Below the pieces are notes generated by a model. The model was given only the letters and a program-made list of their open reading frames with translations. It had not been told where the DNA came from and ran no database searches. 64,000 nt of DNA. Source: Fimbriimonas ginsengisoli Gsoil 348 (GTDB taxonomy: Bacteria > Armatimonadota > Fimbriimonadia > Fimbriimonadales > Fimbriimonadaceae). The DNA lies in the NCBI RefSeq assembly GCF_000724625.1, contig NZ_CP007139.1, positions 310,001 to 374,000 on the forward strand, in the 5' to 3' direction. Positions within the stretch are counted from its first letter, which is position 1, and every line of letters begins with the position of its first letter. Shown piece after piece: positions 10,508-18,848 of this stretch. Made by a program: the position numbers and the translations under genes.

Positions 10508-11209
10508 ATGAGCTTCGCCTTCGCCGCCGCCTTTATCGCGCTCACCATTGCCAACCCGGCTACCGAAAAACCGAGTGGTTATTTGGCCGAGCCGAAGTCG
10601 GGACACGGCCACGGCGTTCTCGTGTTACACCCTTGGTGGGGGCTGAATGGAGACGTCAAGGCGTTCTGCCGTCGTCTCGCCGCCACCGGCTTCGTGGCTT
10701 TTGCCCCCGATCTCTTTCACGGCAAGATCGCCAAGACCAGGGAGGAAGCCAAAGCGCTCGTCCAAGCTCACGAATCGAAAGCGGCAGAGCTCAAGGCCCA
10801 GATCGGCGAGGCGGCGAAGTACCTTGCCAACCGAACCGGCCACGAACAGATCGGCGTCGTGGGATTTTCATTCGGCTCCTATTACGCTCTCTGGTTTTCC
10901 AACGCCGAACCCGAGCGGGTCAAGGCAACGGTGGTCTACTACGGGACTGGACAGGAGGATTTCACCAAGTCGAAAGCCTCGTACCTTGGCCACTTCGCCG
11001 AGAAGGACGAGTTCGAGCCGAAGGCGGGCGTCGACGCCCTATCGAAGCTCCTTAAGGACGCCGGGCGTCCGGCTACGATCTACACGTATCCCGGCACCGG
11101 CCACTGGTTCGTCGAGCCGAGCGTGAAACAGGCGTACAACAAAGCCGCGGCGGAGTTGGCTTGGAAGCGCACCGTCCGGTTCTTGCGGACGAACCTCGAC
11201 GCAAAGTAA
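10508..11209 (+). CDS. Dienelactone hydrolase family protein, exported
   Basis: 233-residue alpha/beta hydrolase of the dienelactone hydrolase family with an N-terminal signal (MSFAFAAAFIALTIANPA). The core is GVLVLHPWWGLNGDVKAFCR, then VGFSFGSYYALW, in which Ser takes the place of the Cys nucleophile of classical enzymes; Asp lies in FAEKDEFEP and His in GTGHWFVEP. Start ATG 10508 is supported by the TATAAT 6 nt upstream. An earlier GTG at 10484 in frame is less likely because it lies before that promoter element. Substrate unknown. Confidence 0.8.
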   Translation: MSFAFAAAFIALTIANPATEKPSGYLAEPKSGHGHGVLVLHPWWGLNGDVKAFCRRLAATGFVAFAPDLFHGKIAKTREEAKALVQAHESKAAELKAQIGEAAKYLANRTGHEQIGVVGFSFGSYYALWFSNAEPERVKATVVYYGTGQEDFTKSKASYLGHFAEKDEFEPKAGVDALSKLLKDAGRPATIYTYPGTGHWFVEPSVKQAYNKAAAELAWKRTVRFLRTNLDAK

Positions 11210-11230
11210 AGGCACCGAGACCTTTCGCAC

Positions 11231-11929
11231 CTAAGACGCGCGGTCGTCGATTCTAACCGAGAGGACGCGGACCGGTAGCGGGGCTTCGGACGCCGGGGCG
11301 TAGACGTGCTCCTCGGCGCTCCAGAAAGTGGCGGACTCGCCGCAGCCGAGGTCGAACGAGTTTTGTCCCACGGTGACCGTCGCCGTCCCCTCGAGAACGT
11401 ACACGAACTCCTCGCCCACGTGGCTGCGAGGTTCGCTCGCTTGATACAGTTCGATGACGGTCGGCAGCAGGCGTCCGGACTCTAGACGGCTCGTGAGAAT
11501 CAGGAGCGGCGTCTTCGTCCCCTTTTTCACCATGGCCGCCCTCTCCTGGGAACTAAGCGGCCGGTCCAAGCCGCCGAGTGGGCCGGCTCCGAAATCGGTG
11601 AGGTCGTACCAGCGGTCGTCGGAAGCGCGGTGGATAACGACGACTTCGTTTTCGGACCCGCTCGGCTTGGCAAGGCTGGCTACGTGGATACCGAGCGCGA
11701 CGCAGACCTTAAGGAGCGTGGTGACGTGGGGGGCGCCGCCTCCCTCCATTCTCACGACCGAATTCTTGTTGACATTGGCCATCTTGGCCAAGTCGCGAAT
11801 CGACAAACCCATCCTCAGGCGGGCTCGCCTCAGCCGCCCACCGAGCACCGTGCCGGGGACGTCGCGGATCAATGCCTGCGTCTCCGCCTCGTGCTTCAGC
11901 CATGCTTGCAGGTCCCGGTTCGGTTCCAC
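11231..11929 (-). CDS. XRE-family regulator with cupin sensor domain
   Basis: 232-residue DNA-binding regulator. Residues about 28-85 form an XRE helix-turn-helix (LRRARLRMGLSIRDLAKMANVN and following); residues about 165-228 form a small cupin barrel (HVGEEFVYVLEGTATVTVG), which in such proteins binds a small ligand. The start is GTG 11929; a minus-strand TATAAT (complement of 11938-11943) stands 8 nt upstream and a perfect palindrome lies just beyond. It is divergent from the TIKI-like gene at 12010, so it probably controls itself and that gene. Confidence 0.82.
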   Translation of the reverse strand: MEPNRDLQAWLKHEAETQALIRDVPGTVLGGRLRRARLRMGLSIRDLAKMANVNKNSVVRMEGGGAPHVTTLLKVCVALGIHVASLAKPSGSENEVVVIHRASDDRWYDLTDFGAGPLGGLDRPLSSQERAAMVKKGTKTPLLILTSRLESGRLLPTVIELYQASEPRSHVGEEFVYVLEGTATVTVGQNSFDLGCGESATFWSAEEHVYAPASEAPLPVRVLSVRIDDRAS

Positions 11930-11937
11930 TGAGGCAA

Positions 11938-11963
11938 ATTATAGACTGTCCCACCGCGGGACA
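11938..11963. promoter_or_regulatory. Promoter and palindromic operator of the XRE-cupin regulator
   Basis: ATTATA at 11938-11943 is a minus-strand TATAAT for the regulator. Next to it, TGTCCC (11947-11952), a 5-nt spacer and GGGACA (11958-11963) form a perfect inverted repeat placed between the -10 and -35 positions, as expected for an autorepressed promoter. Confidence 0.6.
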
Positions 11964-12009
11964 ACTTGGCGGGAACCATACATGTCCTACACATAGTACA
12001 GTCCCAACA

Positions 12010-13356
12010 ATGAGTCAGTTCTACCTCGCATCGTTGCTCGCTATCGGCGCCGCCTTGGCCACCCCGCAAACGCCCTCATCCCCAAAACCGGAGCCGAGTC
12101 TCCCGAATCCGTTTGTCTTGAAAAAGGACGAACTGCTGAAAGGGAATCCGCTTGCCCAGTACGTGGAGCTGATGCGCCTCGAGAACGACTTCCTGAAGGA
12201 TGTGGGCTTGGTCGAGGCGTTCAACGGTAAGCCGCTGAACAAAGGGATGGCAGCTACCTACGGCCAGGCCCGTGCCACCGTCGAGGGAAATCTCGGCGCG
12301 ATTCGAAGGAGCCTTCGATCTCAAACGATCGGCTGGTTCTACTTCCCCGCCAAGACGGCGACGACGGGATCCCCGCTCGACCGAATGAGACCGGTAAGCG
12401 CGGTGGACTACATTGTAAGACAGGCGGACAAACACCCTTACGTGATGATAGGCGAGGAGCACATGAAGCCGCAGACGCGGACGATTCTGCTTCCCCTGCT
12501 CCGCCGGCTGTACGCCAAAGGGTTCCGCTACTTTGCCGCCGAAACGTTCTATCAGGCGATCAAGTCGGCCCCCGTGAGGGGGTATCCGGCATGGGATGAC
12601 GGATATTACATCCAAGATCCGGTTTACGCGGAAGCCGTGCGCGAGGCGATCAAACTGGGCTACAAACTCGTCCCGTACGAGGCGGAGGAGCAACCGAAGG
12701 ACGCCCCGAAAGACGACCCGTGGTTCAACCAGAACTTCCGGGAGCACCTTCAGGCCGACAACCTCAAGACTCGGATCTTCGATCACGACCCTAAGGCGAA
12801 GGTGCTCGTCTGGGCGGGGCGATCGCACGTGGTGAAGGTCGCGAGCAAGCAGGACGGAGGCGAATTCCGGCCCATGGCCTACGAGTTCAAGAGGATGACC
12901 GGCATCGATCCGTTATCCGTTTATCTGCCGACCGACGTGGAAGCCGCCGCGCCGGAATACGAGCGCGAGGACTACAAGTACGCGGCGGACAAAGGATGGA
13001 TCCACGGGCCTACCATCTTCGTGGGCGCTCACGGCGGCGCTTACGGCCTGGACGAGAACGAGGCGACGGTTTTCTTTCCGCGCACTACCTACGTCCACGG
13101 CAGGCCAGATTGGCTGGCTCGGAACCTGGGCCGAGTTCCGCGAGACATTCCGGCTTCGATGGTCTCGCGGCCGGGCTATCTCCTTGCGCAGGCTTGGAAA
13201 GAAGGCGAGCCGGTTCAGGCGATCCCGATCGACCAGATTCTCATCACCCCCGGCGACCCGGTTCCGGTCCTAATGCTGCCCAGGGGTGGCAGTTTTTGGA
13301 TGAGAGTTATCGATCCAACCGGAAAAGTTCTAGGCACCTCGCGCTTGCACACCTAG
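12010..13356 (+). CDS. Exported protein of the EreA/ChaN/TIKI-like superfamily (tentative)
   Basis: 448-residue exported protein (signal MSQFYLASLLAIGAALA). The centre has VMIGEEHMKPQTR followed by FAAETFYQAI and, later, VLVWAGRSHVVK. A GExH motif followed by a conserved Glu and a distal (A/G)xxH is the pattern of the erythromycin esterase/ChaN/TIKI superfamily of metal-dependent or haem-binding proteins; assignment by pattern only. The C-terminal 150 residues carry no recognised motif. Start ATG 12010 follows TACAGT (11997-12002) by 7 nt. It is divergent from the XRE-cupin regulator. Confidence 0.6.
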   Translation: MSQFYLASLLAIGAALATPQTPSSPKPEPSLPNPFVLKKDELLKGNPLAQYVELMRLENDFLKDVGLVEAFNGKPLNKGMAATYGQARATVEGNLGAIRRSLRSQTIGWFYFPAKTATTGSPLDRMRPVSAVDYIVRQADKHPYVMIGEEHMKPQTRTILLPLLRRLYAKGFRYFAAETFYQAIKSAPVRGYPAWDDGYYIQDPVYAEAVREAIKLGYKLVPYEAEEQPKDAPKDDPWFNQNFREHLQADNLKTRIFDHDPKAKVLVWAGRSHVVKVASKQDGGEFRPMAYEFKRMTGIDPLSVYLPTDVEAAAPEYEREDYKYAADKGWIHGPTIFVGAHGGAYGLDENEATVFFPRTTYVHGRPDWLARNLGRVPRDIPASMVSRPGYLLAQAWKEGEPVQAIPIDQILITPGDPVPVLMLPRGGSFWMRVIDPTGKVLGTSRLHT

Positions 13357-13393
13357 CGAGGATCTACTGGCGACGACCTACTGCGCGGCCGCC

Positions 13394-14110
13394 TCAAAGG
13401 CTGGCCGCCACCCGGCGGAGTTGGCCGAGCGGGTCGTCGGTGACGAGGCCGCCGTGGTAGGTTACGATGGCATTCACTTCGGGAAGGGCGGCCAACTTCT
13501 TTACCGACTCGACTGCCGTCGAATAATCGGGAGTCGCGCCGACGGAAGGGCCTGCGAGTTGGCCGTCGGCAGAAGTTAGCGCGTCACCGCTGATGAGTGT
13601 TTTCGAGCGCTCCAAGAACAGGCTGATGTGGCCGGGAGTGTGACCGGGAGTGTGGATGACGCGGGTGCCGCCGCCGATCTCGAGAAGGTCGCCGTCTTCG
13701 ACCAACCGGTCGACGGGGGCGAAGCCGATCTGGTCGAAGATCTCCTTCATACCAGGGTTCTGATCGAGCCTCTCTTGGCTCGGATACTTCACTAGCCGCT
13801 CCTTTCCTTCGATGTAAGGGGCCTCGATCGAATGGGCGATCACGGTCGCGCAACTGCGGATCTTAATCGCCGCCAATGACCCGATGTGGTCCACGTCCTG
13901 GTGGGTAACTACGATTTGCCGTAGGTCATCCATCGAAAAGCCATCCGCGGCGAGCGCGGCGGCTACCTCGTCGACATGTCCTGGCATCGAGGCGTCGACA
14001 AGCGTCGTGTCCCGATCGGGACCGACGATCAGGGCCAGGTTGAGCACCATCGACCCCAGCGGCCCGACAAAGGTGACCGGAATCACGTACAAATCGTCGT
14101 TCACTTTCAC
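13394..14110 (-). CDS. MBL-fold metallo-hydrolase
   Basis: 238-residue metallo-beta-lactamase-fold hydrolase, cytoplasmic. The metal motif is VVTHQDVDHIGSL, the HxDxDH variant seen in YflN-type proteins, with Asp in place of the second His; HTPGHTPGHISL and ISGDALTSAD supply the further ligands and YHGG the last His. The start is GTG 14110. It is divergent from the GH51 gene with only 35 nt between. Substrate cannot be predicted. Confidence 0.82.
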   Translation of the reverse strand: MKVNDDLYVIPVTFVGPLGSMVLNLALIVGPDRDTTLVDASMPGHVDEVAAALAADGFSMDDLRQIVVTHQDVDHIGSLAAIKIRSCATVIAHSIEAPYIEGKERLVKYPSQERLDQNPGMKEIFDQIGFAPVDRLVEDGDLLEIGGGTRVIHTPGHTPGHISLFLERSKTLISGDALTSADGQLAGPSVGATPDYSTAVESVKKLAALPEVNAIVTYHGGLVTDDPLGQLRRVAASL

Positions 14111-14133
14111 GGTTCTAGGATGGCACGGGCCGG

Positions 14134-14145
14134 TATTGTGATCGC
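14134..14145 (+). promoter_or_regulatory. -10 element of a probable leaderless promoter for GH51
   Basis: TATTGT at 14134-14139 stands 6 nt before GTG 14146 (with ATG directly after at 14149). No ribosome binding site is present in the gap. Confidence 0.5.
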
Positions 14146-15681
14146 GTGATGATTCGCCGCACCTTGCTTCTCGTCGCTGGACTGCTCGCTTGCTCGGCTA
14201 AACCGAACGAGGGCGCCATGGAATTAACGATCCGAGGCGATCTGCCGGGTTCGAGCATTCAGCCGGAGATTTACGGCGCGTTCGCCGAGCATCTGGGATC
14301 CGGGGTGTACGACGGCCTTTGGGTCGGCAAAAAGTCGCCCATCAAGAACGTCGGTGGGATCCGGTCCGACGTGATCGACGCGCTTAAGGCGCTCCATCTG
14401 GGAGTTCTGCGGTGGCCGGGGGGCTGCTTTGCCGACCAGTACCACTGGCGGGACGGGATCGGACCGCAGGAGAGTCGTCCCAAGCGGCTGAACGTCATAT
14501 GGGGAGGCGAAGAATCGAACGAATTCGGCACCCACGAATTCTTCAAATTGTGCGATTTGATCGGCGCAAAGCCGTATCTCGCCGCCAACGTGGGTTCGGG
14601 TACTCCGATGGAGATGCGCGATTGGCTGGAGTACTTGACCTCCGATTCCAACTCCGCCTTGGCCAACGAACGGCGACAGAACGGGCAAGCGTCCCCGTGG
14701 AAGGTTCCCTACCTCGGGATCGGTAACGAGTCGTGGGGTTGCGGCGGCAACATGCGGGCCGAATACTACGCGGACCTTTACCGCCAGTTTGCGACCTTCG
14801 CTCAGTCGCTATCCGGCAATCACGTCTCCAAGATCGCCAGCGGGTCGAGCGACGACGATTACAATTGGACGGAGACCCTGATGCGCCAGGCGGGCGGCCA
14901 TCTCGACGGGCTTTCGCTGCACCACTACTCGCTACCGACCGGCCAGTGGGGAACGAAGGGGCGGGCAACCGGCTTCAGCGAAAAGGAGTGGTATGACACG
15001 CTCCGGCAAGCGCTCCTCATGGAAACCTTGATCCAGCGCCACGGGGCGATCATGGACAAATACGACGCCAAGAAGCGAGTCAACCTGGTGGTAGACGAAT
15101 GGGGGACGTGGTACGACCCGGACCCTTCGATGAAGCTTGGCGCGCTTTCGCAGCCGAACACGATGCGGGACGCGGTGGTCGCGGCGATCAATCTGAACCT
15201 GTTCAACCAGCACTGCGACCGAGTTCGGATGGCCTGCATGGCCCAGTCGGTGAACGTGCTTCAGTCGCTGCTGTTGGTGAAGGGGAACCAGGTGGTGAAG
15301 ACGCCGACCTACTACGTTTTCGACCTGTTCAAGCAGCACGAGGGGTCGACACTTCTTCCGGTCGAGGGCCAGGTTCCGGGGGCGGACCCGATACCGAACG
15401 TGAGCGTTTCGGCATCCAAGGATGCTTCGGGGTCGATCCTCGTCACGATCGCCAACCTTAATGCGACGCAGCCGGTTCGGGTGAACTTCCATGTCGCCGG
15501 ACCCTCGATGAAGTCCGCTACAGGGCAGCTTCTGGCCGGGGATACTTTTCGTACCGGCAACGATTTCAACAATCCGAATGCCGTCGTTCCCCGGCCGCTG
15601 ACCGGTCTGAGCTTTAAGGAGGGAGTGCTCGCCTGCGACCTCCCCGCCGCCTCCGTGGCGGCGATCAGGCTAGAAAAGTAA
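14146..15681 (+). CDS. GH51 alpha-L-arabinofuranosidase, probable lipoprotein
   Basis: 511-residue GH51 enzyme that removes arabinofuranose from arabinan or arabinoxylan. A lipoprotein signal ends at LLAC, so it is probably anchored to a membrane. GVLRWPGGCFADQYHWRDGI is the GH51 signature; the predicted acid/base is Glu195 in IGNESWGCGGN and the nucleophile Glu318 in VVDEWGTW. The C-terminal beta-sandwich covers about residues 395-511. GTG 14146 or ATG 14149 may be used. It complements the galactosidases and xylosidase of the 3-9 kb cluster but stands apart. Confidence 0.92.
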   Translation: MMIRRTLLLVAGLLACSAKPNEGAMELTIRGDLPGSSIQPEIYGAFAEHLGSGVYDGLWVGKKSPIKNVGGIRSDVIDALKALHLGVLRWPGGCFADQYHWRDGIGPQESRPKRLNVIWGGEESNEFGTHEFFKLCDLIGAKPYLAANVGSGTPMEMRDWLEYLTSDSNSALANERRQNGQASPWKVPYLGIGNESWGCGGNMRAEYYADLYRQFATFAQSLSGNHVSKIASGSSDDDYNWTETLMRQAGGHLDGLSLHHYSLPTGQWGTKGRATGFSEKEWYDTLRQALLMETLIQRHGAIMDKYDAKKRVNLVVDEWGTWYDPDPSMKLGALSQPNTMRDAVVAAINLNLFNQHCDRVRMACMAQSVNVLQSLLLVKGNQVVKTPTYYVFDLFKQHEGSTLLPVEGQVPGADPIPNVSVSASKDASGSILVTIANLNATQPVRVNFHVAGPSMKSATGQLLAGDTFRTGNDFNNPNAVVPRPLTGLSFKEGVLACDLPAASVAAIRLEK

Positions 15682-15686
15682 AAGCG

Positions 15687-16457
15687 TTACCGGTGCTGGA
15701 CGAGCTCCTCGATTTCGTCCAGCACCCGGAACTGCTTCACCTCGGCGGGGCGGCTTCGGAAGCGGTCGAATTGCTTCGCCTCTTTCGCGGACGCCGGATT
15801 CTTTGTCCACTCTTCCAGGGCCTTGGCCGACCGCCAAACCGTGACGGTGATCACCTCTCCCTCTTGCGGCCGCTCCAGAAAGAACGAGTCGCGGACATCC
15901 TTTTCGTCTTTCCGGGCTTGGTGGACGATTTCGCGCTCGAAGGTGTCGCGGGCTTCCTTCCATCGCGCTTTATCGAAGAAATTCGTGGTGACCTCCACCA
16001 GGGTTCCCGGCTTCGGAATGAGAACCGGCTTGTGGTGACGGCGGATCGCCACCTCCGAGCCCATTCCCAACAGGTCGAACCGCTTGGCCTCAAATGGCTG
16101 GCTGCGGTAGTCATCGAGCTCCTTCAGGTGCTTCGCCCGCTCTGGCTGCTGCTGCCAATCGTCAAGGTCCTTTTTCGAGCGCCAAATCGTCACGCCCAGG
16201 ATCTCCGCCTCCTCCGGATTCTCGAGAATAAAGGAGTCGCGAAAATCCTTCGTATCGTTCTTGATCTCTCGATAGAACCGGCTCTGGAAAGTGGCCCGTG
16301 CCTCTTTCCATCTGTCTTTCTTGAAGCGGTGCACATACACGGCCACCACCGATCCCGGCTTGGGGGTGAACGATGGCAACCGATGCGTCTGCTCATCTTT
16401 CCCATATCCCAGCGTCAGTGCGAAACACGAAATTAGGCTCAATACCAGGGCTTTCAT
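15687..16457 (-). CDS. Exported protein with two tandem ABM-like domains
   Basis: 256 residues with a signal peptide (MKALVLSLISCFALTLGYG). The mature part is an internal duplication: PGSVVAVYVHRFKKDRWKEA with its following 85 residues is repeated as PGTLVEVTTNFFDKARWKEA. Each copy has a strand-helix layout with (F/R)DSF.LE.P.E.E(I/V)..VT(I/V)WRS...L..W, as in the antibiotic-biosynthesis-monooxygenase (ferredoxin-like) fold, normally found as single domains that dimerise. The two copies may therefore form an intramolecular dimer. Its end lies 5 nt from the convergent GH51 end. No enzymatic role can be inferred. Confidence 0.7.
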   Translation of the reverse strand: MKALVLSLISCFALTLGYGKDEQTHRLPSFTPKPGSVVAVYVHRFKKDRWKEARATFQSRFYREIKNDTKDFRDSFILENPEEAEILGVTIWRSKKDLDDWQQQPERAKHLKELDDYRSQPFEAKRFDLLGMGSEVAIRRHHKPVLIPKPGTLVEVTTNFFDKARWKEARDTFEREIVHQARKDEKDVRDSFFLERPQEGEVITVTVWRSAKALEEWTKNPASAKEAKQFDRFRSRPAEVKQFRVLDEIEELVQHR

Positions 16458-16800
16458 TACCTCTCACGATAACATGTCGCCACCTGGGGATGGCGAGGGA
16501 GATTCTAAATAGGGATGAACGAAAGGCTTCTTGCTCGGGCGGGCCGCCCGAGATACCCACGGGCGAGCCGCCCGTGCCACGTTAACTAGACAGTATTGTT
16601 AGTACTCTCTCGACGCGATCATCGCCATCGACTAGCAGGCGAACTCAAAACAGGGCGCGCAAATCCGCATCTGGGCAATAGGCTGAGGGGGTTCGTCATT
16701 AGAAGATTCGTGTTCGGTAATAGGCGGCCGGGATCGAACAAGCTGCACATGGCGGTGTTTTTCGCCAGATAGCAGCGTGTAATCCAGGTATAAGCTCTTC
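16458..16800. other. Intergenic region with GC palindromes and a leaderless promoter
   Basis: Two palindromes lie at 16536-16550 and 16558-16576; both are listed as a repeat. The right part ends with TATAAG at 16789-16794, 6 nt before ATG 16801. No other gene is supported; the minus-strand frame at 16632-16919 is taken as a shadow. Confidence 0.5.
16536..16576. repeat. Paired GC palindromes (CCCG type)
   Basis: CGGGC...GCCCG at 16536-16550 is followed by CACGGGC/GCCCGTG (16558-16576). The second has the same arms as two units of the array at 19376-19522, so it belongs to the same dispersed palindrome family. Confidence 0.6.
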
Positions 16801-17154
16801 ATGTCCGGATACAGGACGCAGGGGACGACCCTCCTTGCCGTAATACTCGTTATGGGCGTCGTCGCTCCTAGCTTTGCGCAGGGAAGGAAGGTGAGGCGAG
16901 CACCCAACCCCAAACTCATTCACCGGTTTAACTCCGGCATGAAGGGCCTCGCGGGAAAGAGAGTGACCATATTATTTCGAAGAAATCCCGGACTGATTTT
17001 TCCCGAATCAAACGGACGACCTTCTCCTTACAGAGATCCTATGTTTGGCGATATGTCCCTTGGCGCATGCTATCTTTCCGCATCTGTGAGGGACAGCAAG
17101 ATACTCTTGAGAGACCTGAGAAAGAGGGGCGTGCGATTTCAGGTTGTACATTAG
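16801..17154 (+). CDS. Small exported protein, unknown
   Basis: 117 residues with a clear signal peptide (TTLLAVILVMGVVAPSFAQG). The mature part is basic and short, with KRVTILFRRNPG and RGVRFQVVH at the end. Start ATG 16801 is supported by TATAAG 6 nt upstream, the same spacing as in other leaderless genes of this window. No family recognised. It is just left of the IS110 element. Confidence 0.5.
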   Translation: MSGYRTQGTTLLAVILVMGVVAPSFAQGRKVRRAPNPKLIHRFNSGMKGLAGKRVTILFRRNPGLIFPESNGRPSPYRDPMFGDMSLGACYLSASVRDSKILLRDLRKRGVRFQVVH

Positions 17155-17564
17155 GCACTGAAATCGTTCGCTAATCTCGGACGAGGGCACGGGCGAACAC
17201 CGCTGGTGCACGCTGGCGGCGTGAGGGTGCATCGGCATTGTATTACTGGCGGTTGGGACGCCGAAGAATATTAGGTTATGCTGCCCTTTCCGGGCTGGAG
17301 GGATGAGTCGCCTCCACCCACGGCTGACGCCCTGGGCTGGCGGATGTCGCCTCTAGTAAGTTGTTTTTCGACCCGTCGGGATGCAGTTCGCGTTGTGAGT
17401 CGCCTCTGAAGTTAAGCTTCGCCTCGAAGAATGCGACCCCGGCGGCGTCTGTGGGTTCGCATACCACCCTGGGAAGCCCCGCCGTTTGTTTTTCGGCATC
17501 GACGGGGACGTTCCGTTTTCATGTACTAGGTTGATCCGCAGACGCTTGGGTCTTTGGAGAAACC
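17155..17564. other. Non-coding left flank of the IS110 transposase
   Basis: About 410 nt without a gene. 17280-17350 contains GGGCTGG and CCTGGGCTGGCGGATGTCGC, resembling the 21895-21960 repeat. Nearer the transposase, short inverted repeats (CCCCG at 17475-17480 and CGGGG near 17501) could form a hairpin. In IS110-family elements a non-coding end encodes the bridge RNA; this is a candidate site, unproven. Confidence 0.4.
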
Positions 17565-18521
17565 ATGACAAGTGTATCTGTAGAAGTAGGAATCGACGTC
17601 GCCAAAGATTGGCTGGACGTCTCGGTAAGCGGCGGGAAGGTATTTCGAGTGCCGAATACGGCGGACGGAATCAGGGGGCTCATCGCGGGTCTTTCTAAAG
17701 GATCGGTCGTTCATTTAGAAGCAAGCGGCGGGTACGAGCGGGTTCCAAGGCGGCTGCTTCAAGGAGCCGGCCTAGAGGTGCGCACTCACGATCCTTTGCG
17801 GGTGAGGCGACGGGCGCAGTCGGATTCCCATCGGGGGAAGACAGATGCGCTGGACGCTCGCCACCTCTCAAATACGGGCGCGTCTTTAAAGGCGACGGCG
17901 CCAAAGAGCCCGACGCGCGAAGCACTGTGCGATCTCTCCCGTAGCATCCAGACGCTCAAGCGGTTCGTTTCGCAAACGAAGGTGCGGGCGGGGGTGCCGG
18001 GCCTTGAGCCGTACGTGAAGCAGGCGCTTCGGGACACCGCCGCCCTCGTCGAGGTCCGGATTCGCAAGATGGAGAAGGAGTTCGCGCAGCGGGTGAAGAA
18101 GACGGCTTTGCGCACAAGATACGAACTGGCGATGAGCGTGCCAGGGGTGGGACCGATCCTGTCGCGGGTGGTGACGAGCGAGCTCCCAGACGATCTGAGT
18201 CCGTTCTCGATCTCCCAACTCACCTCCTACGCAAGCGTCGCGCCCATCGACGACAGCTCCGGCAAGCAGACCAAGCCGGCGCGAATCCAACGAGGGAATC
18301 TGCATCTGAAAGCGGCTCTCTATATGCCCGCCCTGGGATGTATCCAGCGCCAGAAGTGGGCGAGGGAGCTCTACGCCCGGTTGATGGCCAGAGGGAGAAA
18401 GCATGAGCAGGCAATCGTCGCGGTGATGCGCCGGCTCCTAATACGCATTCTCGAGGTGCTTAAGCGGGGAACTCCGTGGGTGGTGAAGCCGGACGAGGAG
18501 GCGAGCGTGGCTACCCCCTAG
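17565..18521 (+). mobile_element. IS110-family transposase gene
   Basis: 318-residue DEDD transposase of the IS110 family. The N-terminal RuvC-like domain has Asp11 (GIDVAKDWLD), Glu52 (HLEASGGYE), Asp94 and Asp97 (KTDALDARHL), the four expected acidic residues. The C-terminal Transposase_20 domain runs from about 190 (LAMSVPGVGPILSRV) through YASVAPIDDSSGKQ to GNLHLKAALYMPAL, with the serine of the SG motif that is expected to act as nucleophile. The frame is intact. A normal length and all catalytic residues suggest that it could be active. Element ends could not be fixed, as this family lacks long terminal repeats. Confidence 0.9.
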
Positions 18522-18848
18522 ATATAACGCCTCGCCCGAAAAAGAAAGCATGCCAAAGGCCCCGTTAAAGGTTCAGGCGGGAGCAGCCCGTCAACGCGCC
18601 TAAACGGACCGCCTCCTGCAAAACACCCCTCCGGAAAGGGCGCACCCCTACTTCCAGGCGGTGGAGCAAGGTCTCACTAAGCGGGGGCTCGACTTCGCAG
18701 GTCGAGCCAAAATGCTTGACAAAACGACATACCATCTTCGAGGCTGGCTCACAACAATCGGTCGTACGCACCTTCGATCCTTCGCCGGCGTTCACAAGGA
18801 TAAAGGCAATGCAACAGACTCCAACGGAGGCGGCGTTTTCCCTGGGGT
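18522..18848. other. Non-coding right flank of the IS110 element, structured
   Basis: About 330 nt with several possible stems. The clearest is GGCTCGAC (18686-18693), a 7-nt loop and GTCGAGCC (18701-18708), followed by TTGACAAAACGACATACC, which may mark the end of the element. The stretch 18535-18680 is GC-rich and looks structured. In the IS1111 subgroup the bridge RNA lies downstream of the transposase, so this is the other candidate for that RNA. Confidence 0.45.

Noticed and set aside
15693-16436. 247-codon plus-strand frame
   Set aside because: Antisense of the tandem ABM-like gene, whose repeat structure and signal peptide show which strand is coding.
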